Of a stretch of DNA of 64,000 nt, positions 1 to 7,218 are shown piece by piece. Position 1 is the first letter of the stretch; every line of letters begins with the position of its first letter. Position numbers and translations under genes: made by a program. Origin of the DNA: Aldersonia sp. NBC_00410 (GTDB lineage: Bacteria; Actinomycetota; Actinomycetes; Mycobacteriales; Mycobacteriaceae); assembly GCF_026342035.1 (NCBI RefSeq), contig NZ_JAPENM010000005.1, positions 186,001 to 250,000 on the forward strand, written 5' to 3'. The notes beneath the pieces are model-generated. The model did not search any database. It was given only the letters and a program-made list of their open reading frames with translations, and was not told the origin of the DNA.

Positions 1-82
1 CCGCGAGCGCCGAGGCAATCGCGGCACCGATGCCGCGGCTCGCCCCGGCGACGAACACGACCTTGCCGGCGAGATTCGTCAT
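1..82 (-). CDS. SDR-family oxidoreductase, N-terminal fragment (runs off the window start)
   Basis: Reading leftward from an ATG at 82, the 27 visible codons give MTNLAGKVVFVAGASRGIGA and then a helix. This is the first beta strand and the glycine-rich NAD(P)-binding loop (GASRGIG) of a classical short-chain dehydrogenase/reductase. The ATG overlaps the TGA of the upstream SDR gene (79-81) in an ATGA junction, so the two are translationally coupled and probably act in one pathway. The catalytic Tyr-Lys part lies outside the window, so substrate and exact subfamily cannot be judged. Confidence 0.8.
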   Translation of the reverse strand, partial: MTNLAGKVVFVAGASRGIGAAIASALA

Positions 83-843
83 TTCGGCGGGAACCGCAAT
101 GCGCCGTCGAGGCGAATGACCTCGCCGTTCAGGTAATCGTTCTCGGCGATGGCGAGTGCCAGCTGCGCGTATTCGGTCGAGCGGCCCATCCGCTTCGGGA
201 ACGGCACCTGCTTGCCCCAGTACTCTTCGAGCTGGTCGGCGGCCTTGCCGTAGGCGGGCGTGTTGATCGTGCCGGGCGCGATCGTGACGACCCGGATGCC
301 CAGCGGCGACAGGTCGCGTGCGGCGACGAGCGTCATGCCGACGACGCCGCCCTTGGCGGCCGCGTACGGCAACTGGCCGACCTGGCCTTCGTAGGCCGCG
401 ATCGAGGCCGTGTTGATGATGACGCCACGACCCCCCTCGTCGAGCGGTTCCTGCCGGGCGATCGCCGCGGCGGTGAGCCGCAAAACGTTGAACGTCCAGG
501 TCAGGTACGACTCGATGGTCTTCGTGAACGCGTCGAGGGGCATCGGGCTGCCGTCCTTGCCGACGATCCGTCCACCGCCGGCGGGGCCACCATGGGTGTC
601 CACCGAGATTCGGAACGGGCCAAGAGACTCGGCCTCGGCGATCGCGGCGTTGACGGAAGCCTCGTCGGAGGCGTCGGTCCGCACGTAGCGGATGCCGAGC
701 TCGCTTTCGAGTGCCTTGCCCTTGTCATCGGCGACGTCGGCGACGACCACCTTCGCACCGGCGGCGTGCAGGCGACGCACGGTGGCCTCACCGAGACCGC
801 CCGTACCACCTACCACCAGCGCGGAAGTGCCACTGATCTGCAT
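79..843 (-). CDS. SDR oxidoreductase, 3-hydroxyacyl-CoA dehydrogenase type II-like
   Basis: This is a 254-residue short-chain dehydrogenase. The N-terminal cofactor loop reads GGTGGLG, an Asp ends strand beta-2 (VVVADVAD, which favours NAD), and the active site has Ser in NTASIAA and YAAAK. The overall pattern resembles type II 3-hydroxyacyl-CoA/17-beta-hydroxysteroid dehydrogenases, which oxidise 3-hydroxyacyl-CoA or ring hydroxyls in the cytosol. The ATG at 843 follows AAGGGA. It is the first gene of a leftward unit, overlapping a second SDR by ATGA, and it diverges from fadD across an operator-like palindrome at 882-896. The family is clear; the substrate is inferred only from context. Confidence 0.85.
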   Translation of the reverse strand: MQISGTSALVVGGTGGLGEATVRRLHAAGAKVVVADVADDKGKALESELGIRYVRTDASDEASVNAAIAEAESLGPFRISVDTHGGPAGGGRIVGKDGSPMPLDAFTKTIESYLTWTFNVLRLTAAAIARQEPLDEGGRGVIINTASIAAYEGQVGQLPYAAAKGGVVGMTLVAARDLSPLGIRVVTIAPGTINTPAYGKAADQLEEYWGKQVPFPKRMGRSTEYAQLALAIAENDYLNGEVIRLDGALRFPPK

Positions 844-879
844 ATCGATTTCCCTTCTTGCAACGAGTGCTCTCGCTCT

Positions 880-898
880 GCGAGAATCATGTTCTCAT
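880..898. promoter_or_regulatory. Operator-like inverted repeat (GAGAA-n5-TTCTC) between divergent SDR and fadD
   Basis: GCGAGAATCATGTTCTCAT contains the core GAGAA-TCATG-TTCTC at 882-896. It lies 39 bp before the leftward SDR start (843) and directly abuts the ATG at 897 of the rightward ligase gene. Its form matches the other copies of this repeat in the window, so I infer a TetR-type binding site for both directions. Confidence 0.75.
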
Positions 899-2336
899 GA
901 ATATCAGCATGATTCCAGAGATGGCGGCATCGGCCGGCGATCGGGCGGTCGTGACCGCTGATGGTCGGTCCCTGACAGCCGTAGAGCTACTCGACCTCGC
1001 GCAGCGCGCCGCCACCCGGTTTCAGCAGTACCCGGCGGTGCTCTACCTGGGCACGAACCACCTCGCCTACCCGGTCGCGCTGTTCGGCGCGGCGCTGGCC
1101 GGCGTGCCGTTCGTGCCGCTCAACTACCGGCTCGGTGAACAGCAGCGCAATGCCCTACTCGCACGGCATGACGGGGCGCTGGTGCTGCGGCCCGAGGATC
1201 TCGACGCGCTGGTGGACGCGCAGGGGGTCGACGAGTCCGCCGACGAGTTCGAAGCACCGGTGCCCGACGACGATGCGATCGCCGTGATCATCTACACCAG
1301 CGGCACTACCTCGGACCCGAAACCGGCGATTCTGCGCCACCGGCACCTGCTGGCCTACGTGTTCAACACCCTCGAGTTCGGCACGGCGGAGGAGACCGAC
1401 GCCTCCTTGGTTGCGGTACCGCCGTACCACATTGCCGGCCTGACGAACCTGCTGTCGAACCTCTACACGGGTCGCCGGATCGTGTACCTGGCCGGATTCG
1501 ACGCACCGACCTGGCTCGATACCGTGCGGCGTGAACGGGTCACACACGCGATGATCGTCCCGACCATGCTCGCGCGCGTCGTCGCCGAACTCGGCGACGC
1601 CGACGCCGATACGCCCAGCCTGGCGAGCCTCGCCTACGGCGGTTCCCGTACACCGCGACCTGTCCTCGAGCGTGCCTTGCGCCGCTTCCCGCACACCGGC
1701 TTCGTCAACGCCTACGGGCTGACCGAGACCGCATCCTCGATCGCGGTGCTCGGTCCCGACGACCACCGGACGGCGTTCGCCTCCGACGACCCGATCGTTC
1801 GCGACCGGCTCGGCTCGGTCGGACAGGCGCTGCCCGGCATCGAGATCGTGGTCCGCACCGCGGAGGGTGCGCCCGCGGCGGTGGGCGAGACTGGCCTGGT
1901 GTTCGTCCGCGGGGAACAGATCTCCGGCGAGTACGGCGCCCGCAGCGTTCTCGACGCCGAGGGGTGGTTTGCCACCCGCGATTTGGGCCGTCTCGATGCG
2001 GACGGCTATCTCTACATCGAAGGCCGCGCCGACGACACGATCATTCGGGGCGGGGAGAACATCGCGCCCGCCGAGATCGAGGACGTCCTGCTCGACCACC
2101 CCGGTATCACCGAGGCGGCCGTGATCGGCGTGCCCGATCCCGAATGGGGACAGCGGATCGTCGCGGTCCTTGTCGGCGACGTGGACCCAGACGAGATCCG
2201 CGCGTACGCCAGGGAGCGGTTGCGCTCGTCCAAGACCCCCGACCTCATCGTGTTCCGCGAAGAACTGCCCAAGACCGAAACCGGAAAACTGTTACGCCGC
2301 GTCCTCGTGGCCGAACTGGAGAACACTCATGCCTGA
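897..2336 (+). CDS. Acyl-CoA synthetase (FadD/AMP-dependent ligase family)
   Basis: This 479-residue ANL-superfamily adenylate-forming enzyme should activate a carboxylic acid to its CoA thioester through an acyl-AMP. Visible motifs are the A3 phosphate loop YTSGTTSDPKPA (the usual G-x-PKG is altered to S-D-PKP), the A5 motif NAYGLTETASS, GRADDTIIRGGENI, and the C-terminal catalytic lysine in PKTETGKLLRR. The ATG at 897 abuts the operator and no Shine-Dalgarno sequence is visible. A leaderless start, or a start at the in-frame ATGs at 909 or 921, is possible. It overlaps the thiolase gene by 8 bp, so activation and thiolysis are coexpressed. Short in-house substrates are plausible; specificity is unknown. 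Confidence 0.88.
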   Translation: MNISMIPEMAASAGDRAVVTADGRSLTAVELLDLAQRAATRFQQYPAVLYLGTNHLAYPVALFGAALAGVPFVPLNYRLGEQQRNALLARHDGALVLRPEDLDALVDAQGVDESADEFEAPVPDDDAIAVIIYTSGTTSDPKPAILRHRHLLAYVFNTLEFGTAEETDASLVAVPPYHIAGLTNLLSNLYTGRRIVYLAGFDAPTWLDTVRRERVTHAMIVPTMLARVVAELGDADADTPSLASLAYGGSRTPRPVLERALRRFPHTGFVNAYGLTETASSIAVLGPDDHRTAFASDDPIVRDRLGSVGQALPGIEIVVRTAEGAPAAVGETGLVFVRGEQISGEYGARSVLDAEGWFATRDLGRLDADGYLYIEGRADDTIIRGGENIAPAEIEDVLLDHPGITEAAVIGVPDPEWGQRIVAVLVGDVDPDEIRAYARERLRSSKTPDLIVFREELPKTETGKLLRRVLVAELENTHA

Positions 2337-3468
2337 AGCCGTCATCGTCAATGCCCTCCGCACACCGATCGGCACCGCGTTCAAAGGGACGCTGCGCGAG
2401 ACCTCCGCGTACGACCTGGCGAACCACGTTGTGGCCGCGGCCGCCGAGGACCTCGACAAGAGCCTCATCGACGACGTGATCCTGGGCGAGGGATTGCACG
2501 GTGGTGGTGTCATCGCCCGCCACGCGGCGATCACCGCGGGGCTCGAGCATGTACCGGGTCTCGCCAATAACCGGCATTGCGCGGCTGGGCAGGCCGCGGT
2601 ACAGAGCGCCGCTGCGAGCATCATGGCCGGCATGGACCGACTCGTGATCGCCGGTGGCGTGAACTCTGCCTCGACCATGCCGCGGTCCCGGATCCGGGTC
2701 GGCGAAGAGATGGTGGACTGGATGGCGCCGACGCACCCCGACCGCCCCGACGCGCCGAACCGGGACATGTCGATCACCGTCGGCTGGAACGCCGCGCAGA
2801 AGGCAAACGTCACGCGTGAGGAGATGGACGCCTGGGCGCTGCGCTCGCATCAGAACGCGATTCGGTCGATCGACGAGGGACGGTTCAAGGAAGAAATCGT
2901 CCCGATCGAGACGGCGCACGGGCTGTTCGACACGGATGAGCACCCGCGTCGCGACACGAGCATGGAGCGGCTCGCAGGGCTCAAGGTGCTGCACCCCGAG
3001 ATCGAGGGATTCAGTATCACCGCCGGAAACGCCAGTGGCGCAAACGATGCCGCCGCGGTGCTGACCGTCGCGAGCGACGATCTCGGCCTGCCGGCGCTGG
3101 CCACGATCCGCTCGTGGGCGTCGGTCGGTATCGACCCGGCGATCACCGGGCTCGCGCCGGTCGAGGCGATCCGCAAGGCACTTGCCCGCGGTGGCTACTC
3201 GCTCGGCGATGTCGATCTGTTCGAGATCAACGAGGCGTTCGCGGCGATGGTGGTGGCCACCAACCGCATTCTCGGCATCGACCCCGAACTGGTGAACGTG
3301 AACGGAAGCGGTTGCTCGCTCGGTCATCCGGTGGCTGCCACCGGTGCGCGCCAGCTTGCCACGCTGGTGTACGAGCTGCGCCGTCGCGGCGGTGGCGTCG
3401 GTGTCTCGGCAATGTGCGCAGGCGGTGGCATGGGCTCGGCCACGGTCATCGAGGTTCCTGCCCCGTGA
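2329..3468 (+). CDS. Acetyl-CoA acyltransferase (thiolase)
   Basis: A 379-residue degradative-type thiolase that should cleave 3-ketoacyl-CoA with CoA to release acetyl- or propionyl-CoA. The nucleophilic Cys84 sits in NNRHCAAGQ, the active-site His in GHPVAATGAR, and the second Cys in SAMCAGGGMGS. NEAFAA is also conserved, so all catalytic residues are present. The start is the ATG at 2329, inside the end of the upstream fadD gene. The TGA at 3466-3468 overlaps the GTG of the next gene. Position and coupling suggest that it completes a beta-oxidation round started by the neighbouring ligase. Confidence 0.92.
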   Translation: MPEAVIVNALRTPIGTAFKGTLRETSAYDLANHVVAAAAEDLDKSLIDDVILGEGLHGGGVIARHAAITAGLEHVPGLANNRHCAAGQAAVQSAAASIMAGMDRLVIAGGVNSASTMPRSRIRVGEEMVDWMAPTHPDRPDAPNRDMSITVGWNAAQKANVTREEMDAWALRSHQNAIRSIDEGRFKEEIVPIETAHGLFDTDEHPRRDTSMERLAGLKVLHPEIEGFSITAGNASGANDAAAVLTVASDDLGLPALATIRSWASVGIDPAITGLAPVEAIRKALARGGYSLGDVDLFEINEAFAAMVVATNRILGIDPELVNVNGSGCSLGHPVAATGARQLATLVYELRRRGGGVGVSAMCAGGGMGSATVIEVPAP

Positions 3469-4367
3469 CGGTTGGTCACGACAATGTACGTCTGCGGCCG
3501 ACGATGACCGTCGACGAACTCCTCTCGGCAGCGCGGGCCGGTTCGCAACGCGCGGTCGGGCGGTTGCTCAGCCTGGTGGAAGACCCGGAGCGCCGCGAGG
3601 AGGTCCTCGCGTCGCTCGACCGGGTGCCCACCCGGGTCGTCGGTATCACCGGCCCACCGGGAGCGGGCAAGTCGACGACGGTGGCCGCGCTGGTTGGCGC
3701 GTACCGCGAGCGCGGTTTGCGCGTGGCGGTTTTGGCCGTGGATCCGTCCTCGCCCTACAGCGGGGGTGCGCTACTCGGTGACCGGATCCGGATGGCGGCG
3801 CATATCAACGATCCGGATGTGCTCATCCGTTCGGTCGCGACGCGGGGACACCTCGGTGGCCTCGCGGCCGTGGTACCGGCGGCCATTCGACTGCTCGCCG
3901 CGCTGTCCTACGACCTGATCATGCTGGAGACCGTCGGCGTCGGGCAGTCCGAGGTGGAGGTTGCCGCGGTGGCCAACCCGACGGTGGTGATCCTGAATCC
4001 GGGTGCGGGCGACGCGGTTCAGGCGGCCAAGGCCGGATTGCTCGAGATCGCCGACCTGATCGTGGTGAACAAGGCCGACCGCGAAGGCGCCGAACAGACC
4101 GCGCGCGATCTGCACATCGAAACCGGATTGCCGATCATGAAGCTCATCGCGTCCCGGGGCGAGGGGATCGCCGAGTTGCTGGACGCGATCGAGGTCCATC
4201 AGCGCGCGGACACGGTCGAGCGGCGCACGGCGCGGGCGCGCGCACAGATCCTGTCGTTGGCGCAGACCATGCTGCGCACCCATCCCGAGCTGTCCGACCT
4301 CGCTGCGGCGATCGCGGACGGCAGCACCGACCCCTACACTGCCGCGGAACGTCTGATCGGGCGGTAG
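3465..4367 (+). CDS. MeaB/ArgK-type G3E GTPase (acyl-CoA mutase chaperone)
   Basis: A 300-residue P-loop GTPase. The Walker A motif is GPPGAGKST (about residues 63-71), DPSSPYSGGALLGDRIRM follows, then ETVGVGQSE and the NKAD guanine-specificity motif. This order is typical of MeaB, which loads and protects the B12 cofactor of methylmalonyl-CoA, isobutyryl-CoA or related mutases. I chose the GTG at 3465 (GTGA overlap with the thiolase stop); the ATG at 3504 is an alternative. No mutase gene is present in the window, so its partner must be elsewhere. A role in disposing of propionyl-CoA or branched acyl-CoA products is inferred. Confidence 0.85.
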   Translation: MTVGHDNVRLRPTMTVDELLSAARAGSQRAVGRLLSLVEDPERREEVLASLDRVPTRVVGITGPPGAGKSTTVAALVGAYRERGLRVAVLAVDPSSPYSGGALLGDRIRMAAHINDPDVLIRSVATRGHLGGLAAVVPAAIRLLAALSYDLIMLETVGVGQSEVEVAAVANPTVVILNPGAGDAVQAAKAGLLEIADLIVVNKADREGAEQTARDLHIETGLPIMKLIASRGEGIAELLDAIEVHQRADTVERRTARARAQILSLAQTMLRTHPELSDLAAAIADGSTDPYTAAERLIGR

Positions 4368-4384
4368 GGAACTGCGCGTACCGC

Positions 4385-5488
4385 CTAGAGCGCGGCGATG
4401 ATCTGTGGCAGGTCGAGCGTGGTGCAGATGCCGGGAGGCGCTGCGCAGACTCGGGATACCGCGTTCACCGCACGGTTCGCGGTGTAGGCGGGTGCCATCT
4501 TGCTCATCCGATCCAGCGGGACGGGAAAGCGCAGATCGACCTCGAGCGGTGCGTCGCCGACCACGCTGATATGCCATCCGGTGGTGCCGAGCTCCCAATC
4601 GGTGTCGAGATCGGTACTGCAGTACCAATTCGCGCGGAACTGCAGCAGTGGCTTGCCCGCCCGCATGCCGACCACGGTGATCCGCTGCGCGGCAATCGTT
4701 CCGGCATCCAACGTGCCGGCGGCGATGTCGAGCTTGTGCGGTGTTGTTGCAGTTTCGCCGTGCGCTGCGACCGCATCGAAGGTCAGGCCGAGCGCGTCTG
4801 CGAGCACGTGCAGAGAGGGCGCGAAACTCGACTTCACGTGCGCGATCCGCCCCTCGTCGAACTCGCGGGGTGGCCGGCCGAATCCCATGATGTCGAAGAG
4901 GATTTCGGGTGTGTTGCGCTGCGACAGGTCGGCGAACTCGTCGATCGCGAGCAGGTCGAGACGGCGCTGGATGGAACTGAGCACCATCGGCACGGCTTCG
5001 GTGATGAACCCGGGGCTGCTTCCGGTGCTGTGGATGCTCGCGCCGCCGAGCTTGCACGCGGCCTCCACCTGCGCACGCAGCACCGGGTCCATGCTTGCGG
5101 GATGGTGAAATTCGCCGCGCGTCGTCACGACGTTCGTTCCGGTGGCCAGGATTCGGCAGATCTCGTCCGCGTCGAGGGCCCGGGCCATGTAGAGCACGCA
5201 ATCGGCGTCGAGGTCCACGATGTCGTCGATGCTGCGCGAGGCAAGCACCCCGATCGAGCCGAGCCCGCACAATTCGCCCGCGTCCCGGCCGTCCTTGTCG
5301 TCCGAGTACACGTAGATGCCCGCCAGTTCGAGGTCCGGATGCTCGATGACACCGCGCAGCGCGCGGGCGCCGATATTTCCGGTCGCCCATTGCACGACCC
5401 GGTACGGACGGGACGAGCCGACGTCGGTCTTGTTGTCCGACAGTGAGTTCGGTGCGGCGAGGTTCGGTGCAATGGTGTGCCGCGCCAT
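4385..5488 (-). CDS. NAD(P)H-dependent reductase of the DAP-dehydrogenase/dihydrodipicolinate-reductase-like family
   Basis: This 367-residue protein starts with a Rossmann segment, YRVVQWATGNIGARAL, as in the mycobacterial dihydrodipicolinate-reductase-like proteins. These proteins share a DAP-dehydrogenase-type C-terminal domain and are not lysine-pathway enzymes. The middle contains GSSPGFITEAVP. The start is the ATG at 5488, three bases past the stop of the thioesterase gene, so the pair are cotranscribed. It converges with meaB at 4367. Homologues occur in lipid-catabolic loci, but I know of no firm reaction for them. Oxidation or reduction of a pathway intermediate is only an inference. 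Confidence 0.75.
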   Translation of the reverse strand: MARHTIAPNLAAPNSLSDNKTDVGSSRPYRVVQWATGNIGARALRGVIEHPDLELAGIYVYSDDKDGRDAGELCGLGSIGVLASRSIDDIVDLDADCVLYMARALDADEICRILATGTNVVTTRGEFHHPASMDPVLRAQVEAACKLGGASIHSTGSSPGFITEAVPMVLSSIQRRLDLLAIDEFADLSQRNTPEILFDIMGFGRPPREFDEGRIAHVKSSFAPSLHVLADALGLTFDAVAAHGETATTPHKLDIAAGTLDAGTIAAQRITVVGMRAGKPLLQFRANWYCSTDLDTDWELGTTGWHISVVGDAPLEVDLRFPVPLDRMSKMAPAYTANRAVNAVSRVCAAPPGICTTLDLPQIIAAL

Positions 5489-5490
5489 GC

Positions 5491-6336
5491 TCAGCCGGCT
5501 TCGGCCTGCGGCAGGCGCAGCAGCGCCTCCTGCGCAAACGACGCGACCAGCGAACCGTCCTCGGTCAGAATATCGCCACGGCCGAAGCATCGACCGTGCG
5601 CCACGATGGGGCTGTGTTGGCGAACGAGCAACCACTCGTCGGTCCGGAACGGTCGGTGGAACCAGATGTTGTGGGACGTGACTGCGGAGGTGAAGACGGT
5701 TCCGTTGCCGGTCTGATTGAAGCCCTCGACGGGGCGCAGTGCGGTGCCGATGATCGTCAGGTCCGTCGCGTAGGCGGCGAGCGCCGGGGCGAGATCGGGC
5801 TTCACCTCGGGGGTGCGCATCCAGAACTCGAACTCGGGCGCCGCGGCGTCCGAGGAGTTCAGATCGACGGTGGAACGAGCCTCCCAGGGGATGAGATCCA
5901 TGCCCAGTCGGTGATCGTCGCCCAGCACCGGACCGACGGCGGCAACGTCCTGATGTTCGGGGCCGTCTTCGGCGGCGTGCATCGCGATCGAGGCGGTGGC
6001 GCAGACGCTTGCGGACTGCCGGGCGACGACGGAGAGGGTCGCGAACGAGCGCCCCTCATGTTGGCGGGTCACCTCGTAGCGCATCGGCTCCGACGCGCGG
6101 CCCTCGCGAGCGAACAGCACGTGCAGGGACTTGATTGTCTTGCTCGGGCAGGTCAGTTCGGCGGCGCGGACGACCTGCCCGAGAATCTGACCGCCGAATA
6201 CCCGGTGGTAGGCGAGGTTGAGGTTGTTTCCCTCGTAGCCGGTGGGCGCGGCCGGAGTGTCTGTGGACGAGTCGGCCGGCGGCGGGTCCGTGCGGAGATC
6301 CAGACAGGTGAGGAGGTCGTTCCAGAGTTCGGACAT
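5491..6336 (-). CDS. Acyl-CoA thioesterase II-like (TesB family, degenerate catalytic triad)
   Basis: A 281-residue double-hotdog protein of the TesB family. HRVFGGQILGQ marks the first hotdog and SHNIWFHRPF the second. In E. coli TesB the catalytic triad is Asp204, Thr228 and Gln278. By direct comparison these positions are Ser221, Pro243 and Gln269 here, so two of the three are lost. It may therefore use a different mechanism or bind acyl-CoA without hydrolysing it. It lies between the reductase and tetR genes, all leftward. An operator copy (6368-6382) sits 32 bp before its start, inside the end of tetR, so it may have its own regulated promoter. Confidence 0.82.
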   Translation of the reverse strand: MSELWNDLLTCLDLRTDPPPADSSTDTPAAPTGYEGNNLNLAYHRVFGGQILGQVVRAAELTCPSKTIKSLHVLFAREGRASEPMRYEVTRQHEGRSFATLSVVARQSASVCATASIAMHAAEDGPEHQDVAAVGPVLGDDHRLGMDLIPWEARSTVDLNSSDAAAPEFEFWMRTPEVKPDLAPALAAYATDLTIIGTALRPVEGFNQTGNGTVFTSAVTSHNIWFHRPFRTDEWLLVRQHSPIVAHGRCFGRGDILTEDGSLVASFAQEALLRLPQAEAG

Positions 6337-6361
6337 GAGCCGAGTGTAAGCGAGTCTCTCC

Positions 6362-7036
6362 CTAGTTGAGAATAGCGTTCTCGCTAGGGTTGGCGAAACC
6401 TCGCGCGCAGAACGCCCATACCTCGTCTGCTTCGATCGGACGCATGGTTGCGTCGTCCGTGGCGCCGCTCGACTGGGCGATGAACATGACCGTTTGCATC
6501 GTCATTGCCGCGATTCGACGGGGGATGATGTCGGCGCGGATTTCGCCGGCGGAATGCGCCTTCTCCATCAGTTCAGTGAACAGCGCGAGCAGTGGAGTGT
6601 GCGCGATCTTCACCTCTGCGGGATGCGAGATGAGCAGCTGGGGCGCGAAATCGGTGAACAGTGGACGGCGGGCGGTCGGGTCGGGACGGCTGAATTCGAA
6701 CAACAACTCGACCGATATTCGAAGCTGTTCGATCGGATCGTCCTGCCCGTAGGCGGCGGCGCGGATCTGGTCGGAAGCGCGACTGAGGGCGTCCTCGAAC
6801 AGTGCGAGGAGAAGCTCGTGTTTACCGTCGAACTGCAGGTAGAAGCTGCGCAGCGACTGCTTGGACCGGTCGACGACCTCTTGGACCGTGAAGTCGGTCG
6901 TGCCCTTCTCGGTGATGATCGCCTGGGCAGCGTCGAGGAAGCGCTGCACACGCTGCTCGGCCCGCAGCTTTGCAGTGCGGATGGAGCGTTCGACGGCGCG
7001 CTGCTTCCAGGCCGGCTCTTCGCTGGCCCCAGTCAC
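6362..7036 (-). CDS. TetR-family regulator, candidate regulator of the local catabolic regulon
   Basis: A 224-residue TetR-type repressor. An N-terminal basic extension is followed by the HTH helices in TDFTVQEVVDRSKQSLRSFYLQF (shown by TVQEVVDRS and SFYLQFDGK). The rest is an alpha-helical ligand-binding domain. One strong GAGAA-n5-TTCTC repeat lies between it and the divergent ACAD gene (7159-7173). Another is embedded in its own last codons (6368-6382) in front of the thioesterase gene. Because that repeat recurs before most operons here, this protein is the best candidate for the regulator, with an acyl-CoA as probable inducer. Both points are inference. Two other TetR genes lie in the window. 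Confidence 0.85.
   Translation of the reverse strand: MTGASEEPAWKQRAVERSIRTAKLRAEQRVQRFLDAAQAIITEKGTTDFTVQEVVDRSKQSLRSFYLQFDGKHELLLALFEDALSRASDQIRAAAYGQDDPIEQLRISVELLFEFSRPDPTARRPLFTDFAPQLLISHPAEVKIAHTPLLALFTELMEKAHSAGEIRADIIPRRIAAMTMQTVMFIAQSSGATDDATMRPIEADEVWAFCARGFANPSENAILN
6366..6384. promoter_or_regulatory. Operator-like inverted repeat inside the 3' end of tetR
   Basis: TTGAGAATAGCGTTCTCGC has the core GAGAA-TAGCG-TTCTC at 6368-6382. It encodes the tetR C-terminus ENAIL and ends just before its TAG (6362-6364). It lies 32 bp ahead of the thioesterase ATG (6336), so it probably controls an internal promoter for the thioesterase-reductase pair. Confidence 0.7.
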
Positions 7037-7156
7037 TGCTGGTCCCGCCGTGTGTCGGATGTGGCGAACATGCGAGCACTGTACCCGACAGTATGGACAC
7101 GTTGTACAGCTATCTCGCTTCTCCCTAACATTTCTCGAGACTATTACTTTCGCTTG

Positions 7157-7175
7157 ATGAGAATGTTATTCTCAT
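7157..7175. promoter_or_regulatory. Best copy of the operator-like palindrome, between tetR and an ACAD operon
   Basis: ATGAGAATGTTATTCTCAT is a perfect inverted repeat with 8-bp arms and a 3-bp centre. It lies 121 bp before the tetR start (7036) and 44 bp before the ATG at 7219 of the rightward ACAD operon. This is the expected place for autoregulation plus control of the divergent operon. Confidence 0.8.
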
Positions 7176-7218
7176 TGCGCATGTGCAAACCATTTTCCGG
7201 GCAAGGAGGCAGGGCGTA

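Noticed and set aside
880-898. Identification of the repeat as a KstR or KstR2 steroid-regulon site
   Set aside because: From memory those sites are built on AACnnGTT-type and CAAGnnCTTG-type cores; the GAGAAT/ATTCTC arms differ, so I did not assign it to either regulator.
4385-5488. Lysine-pathway dihydrodipicolinate reductase (dapB)
   Set aside because: Only the Rossmann start is similar. At 367 residues it is longer than DapB, and the context is catabolic.
3771-5537. Very long open frame (588 codons) on the minus strand, and similar long frames opposite other genes (for example 1155-2099, 21260-22729)
   Set aside because: They lie antisense to or in shifted frame with clear enzymes, have Arg/Pro/Ala-rich low-information translations and no motif. 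This is normal for high-GC coding DNA.
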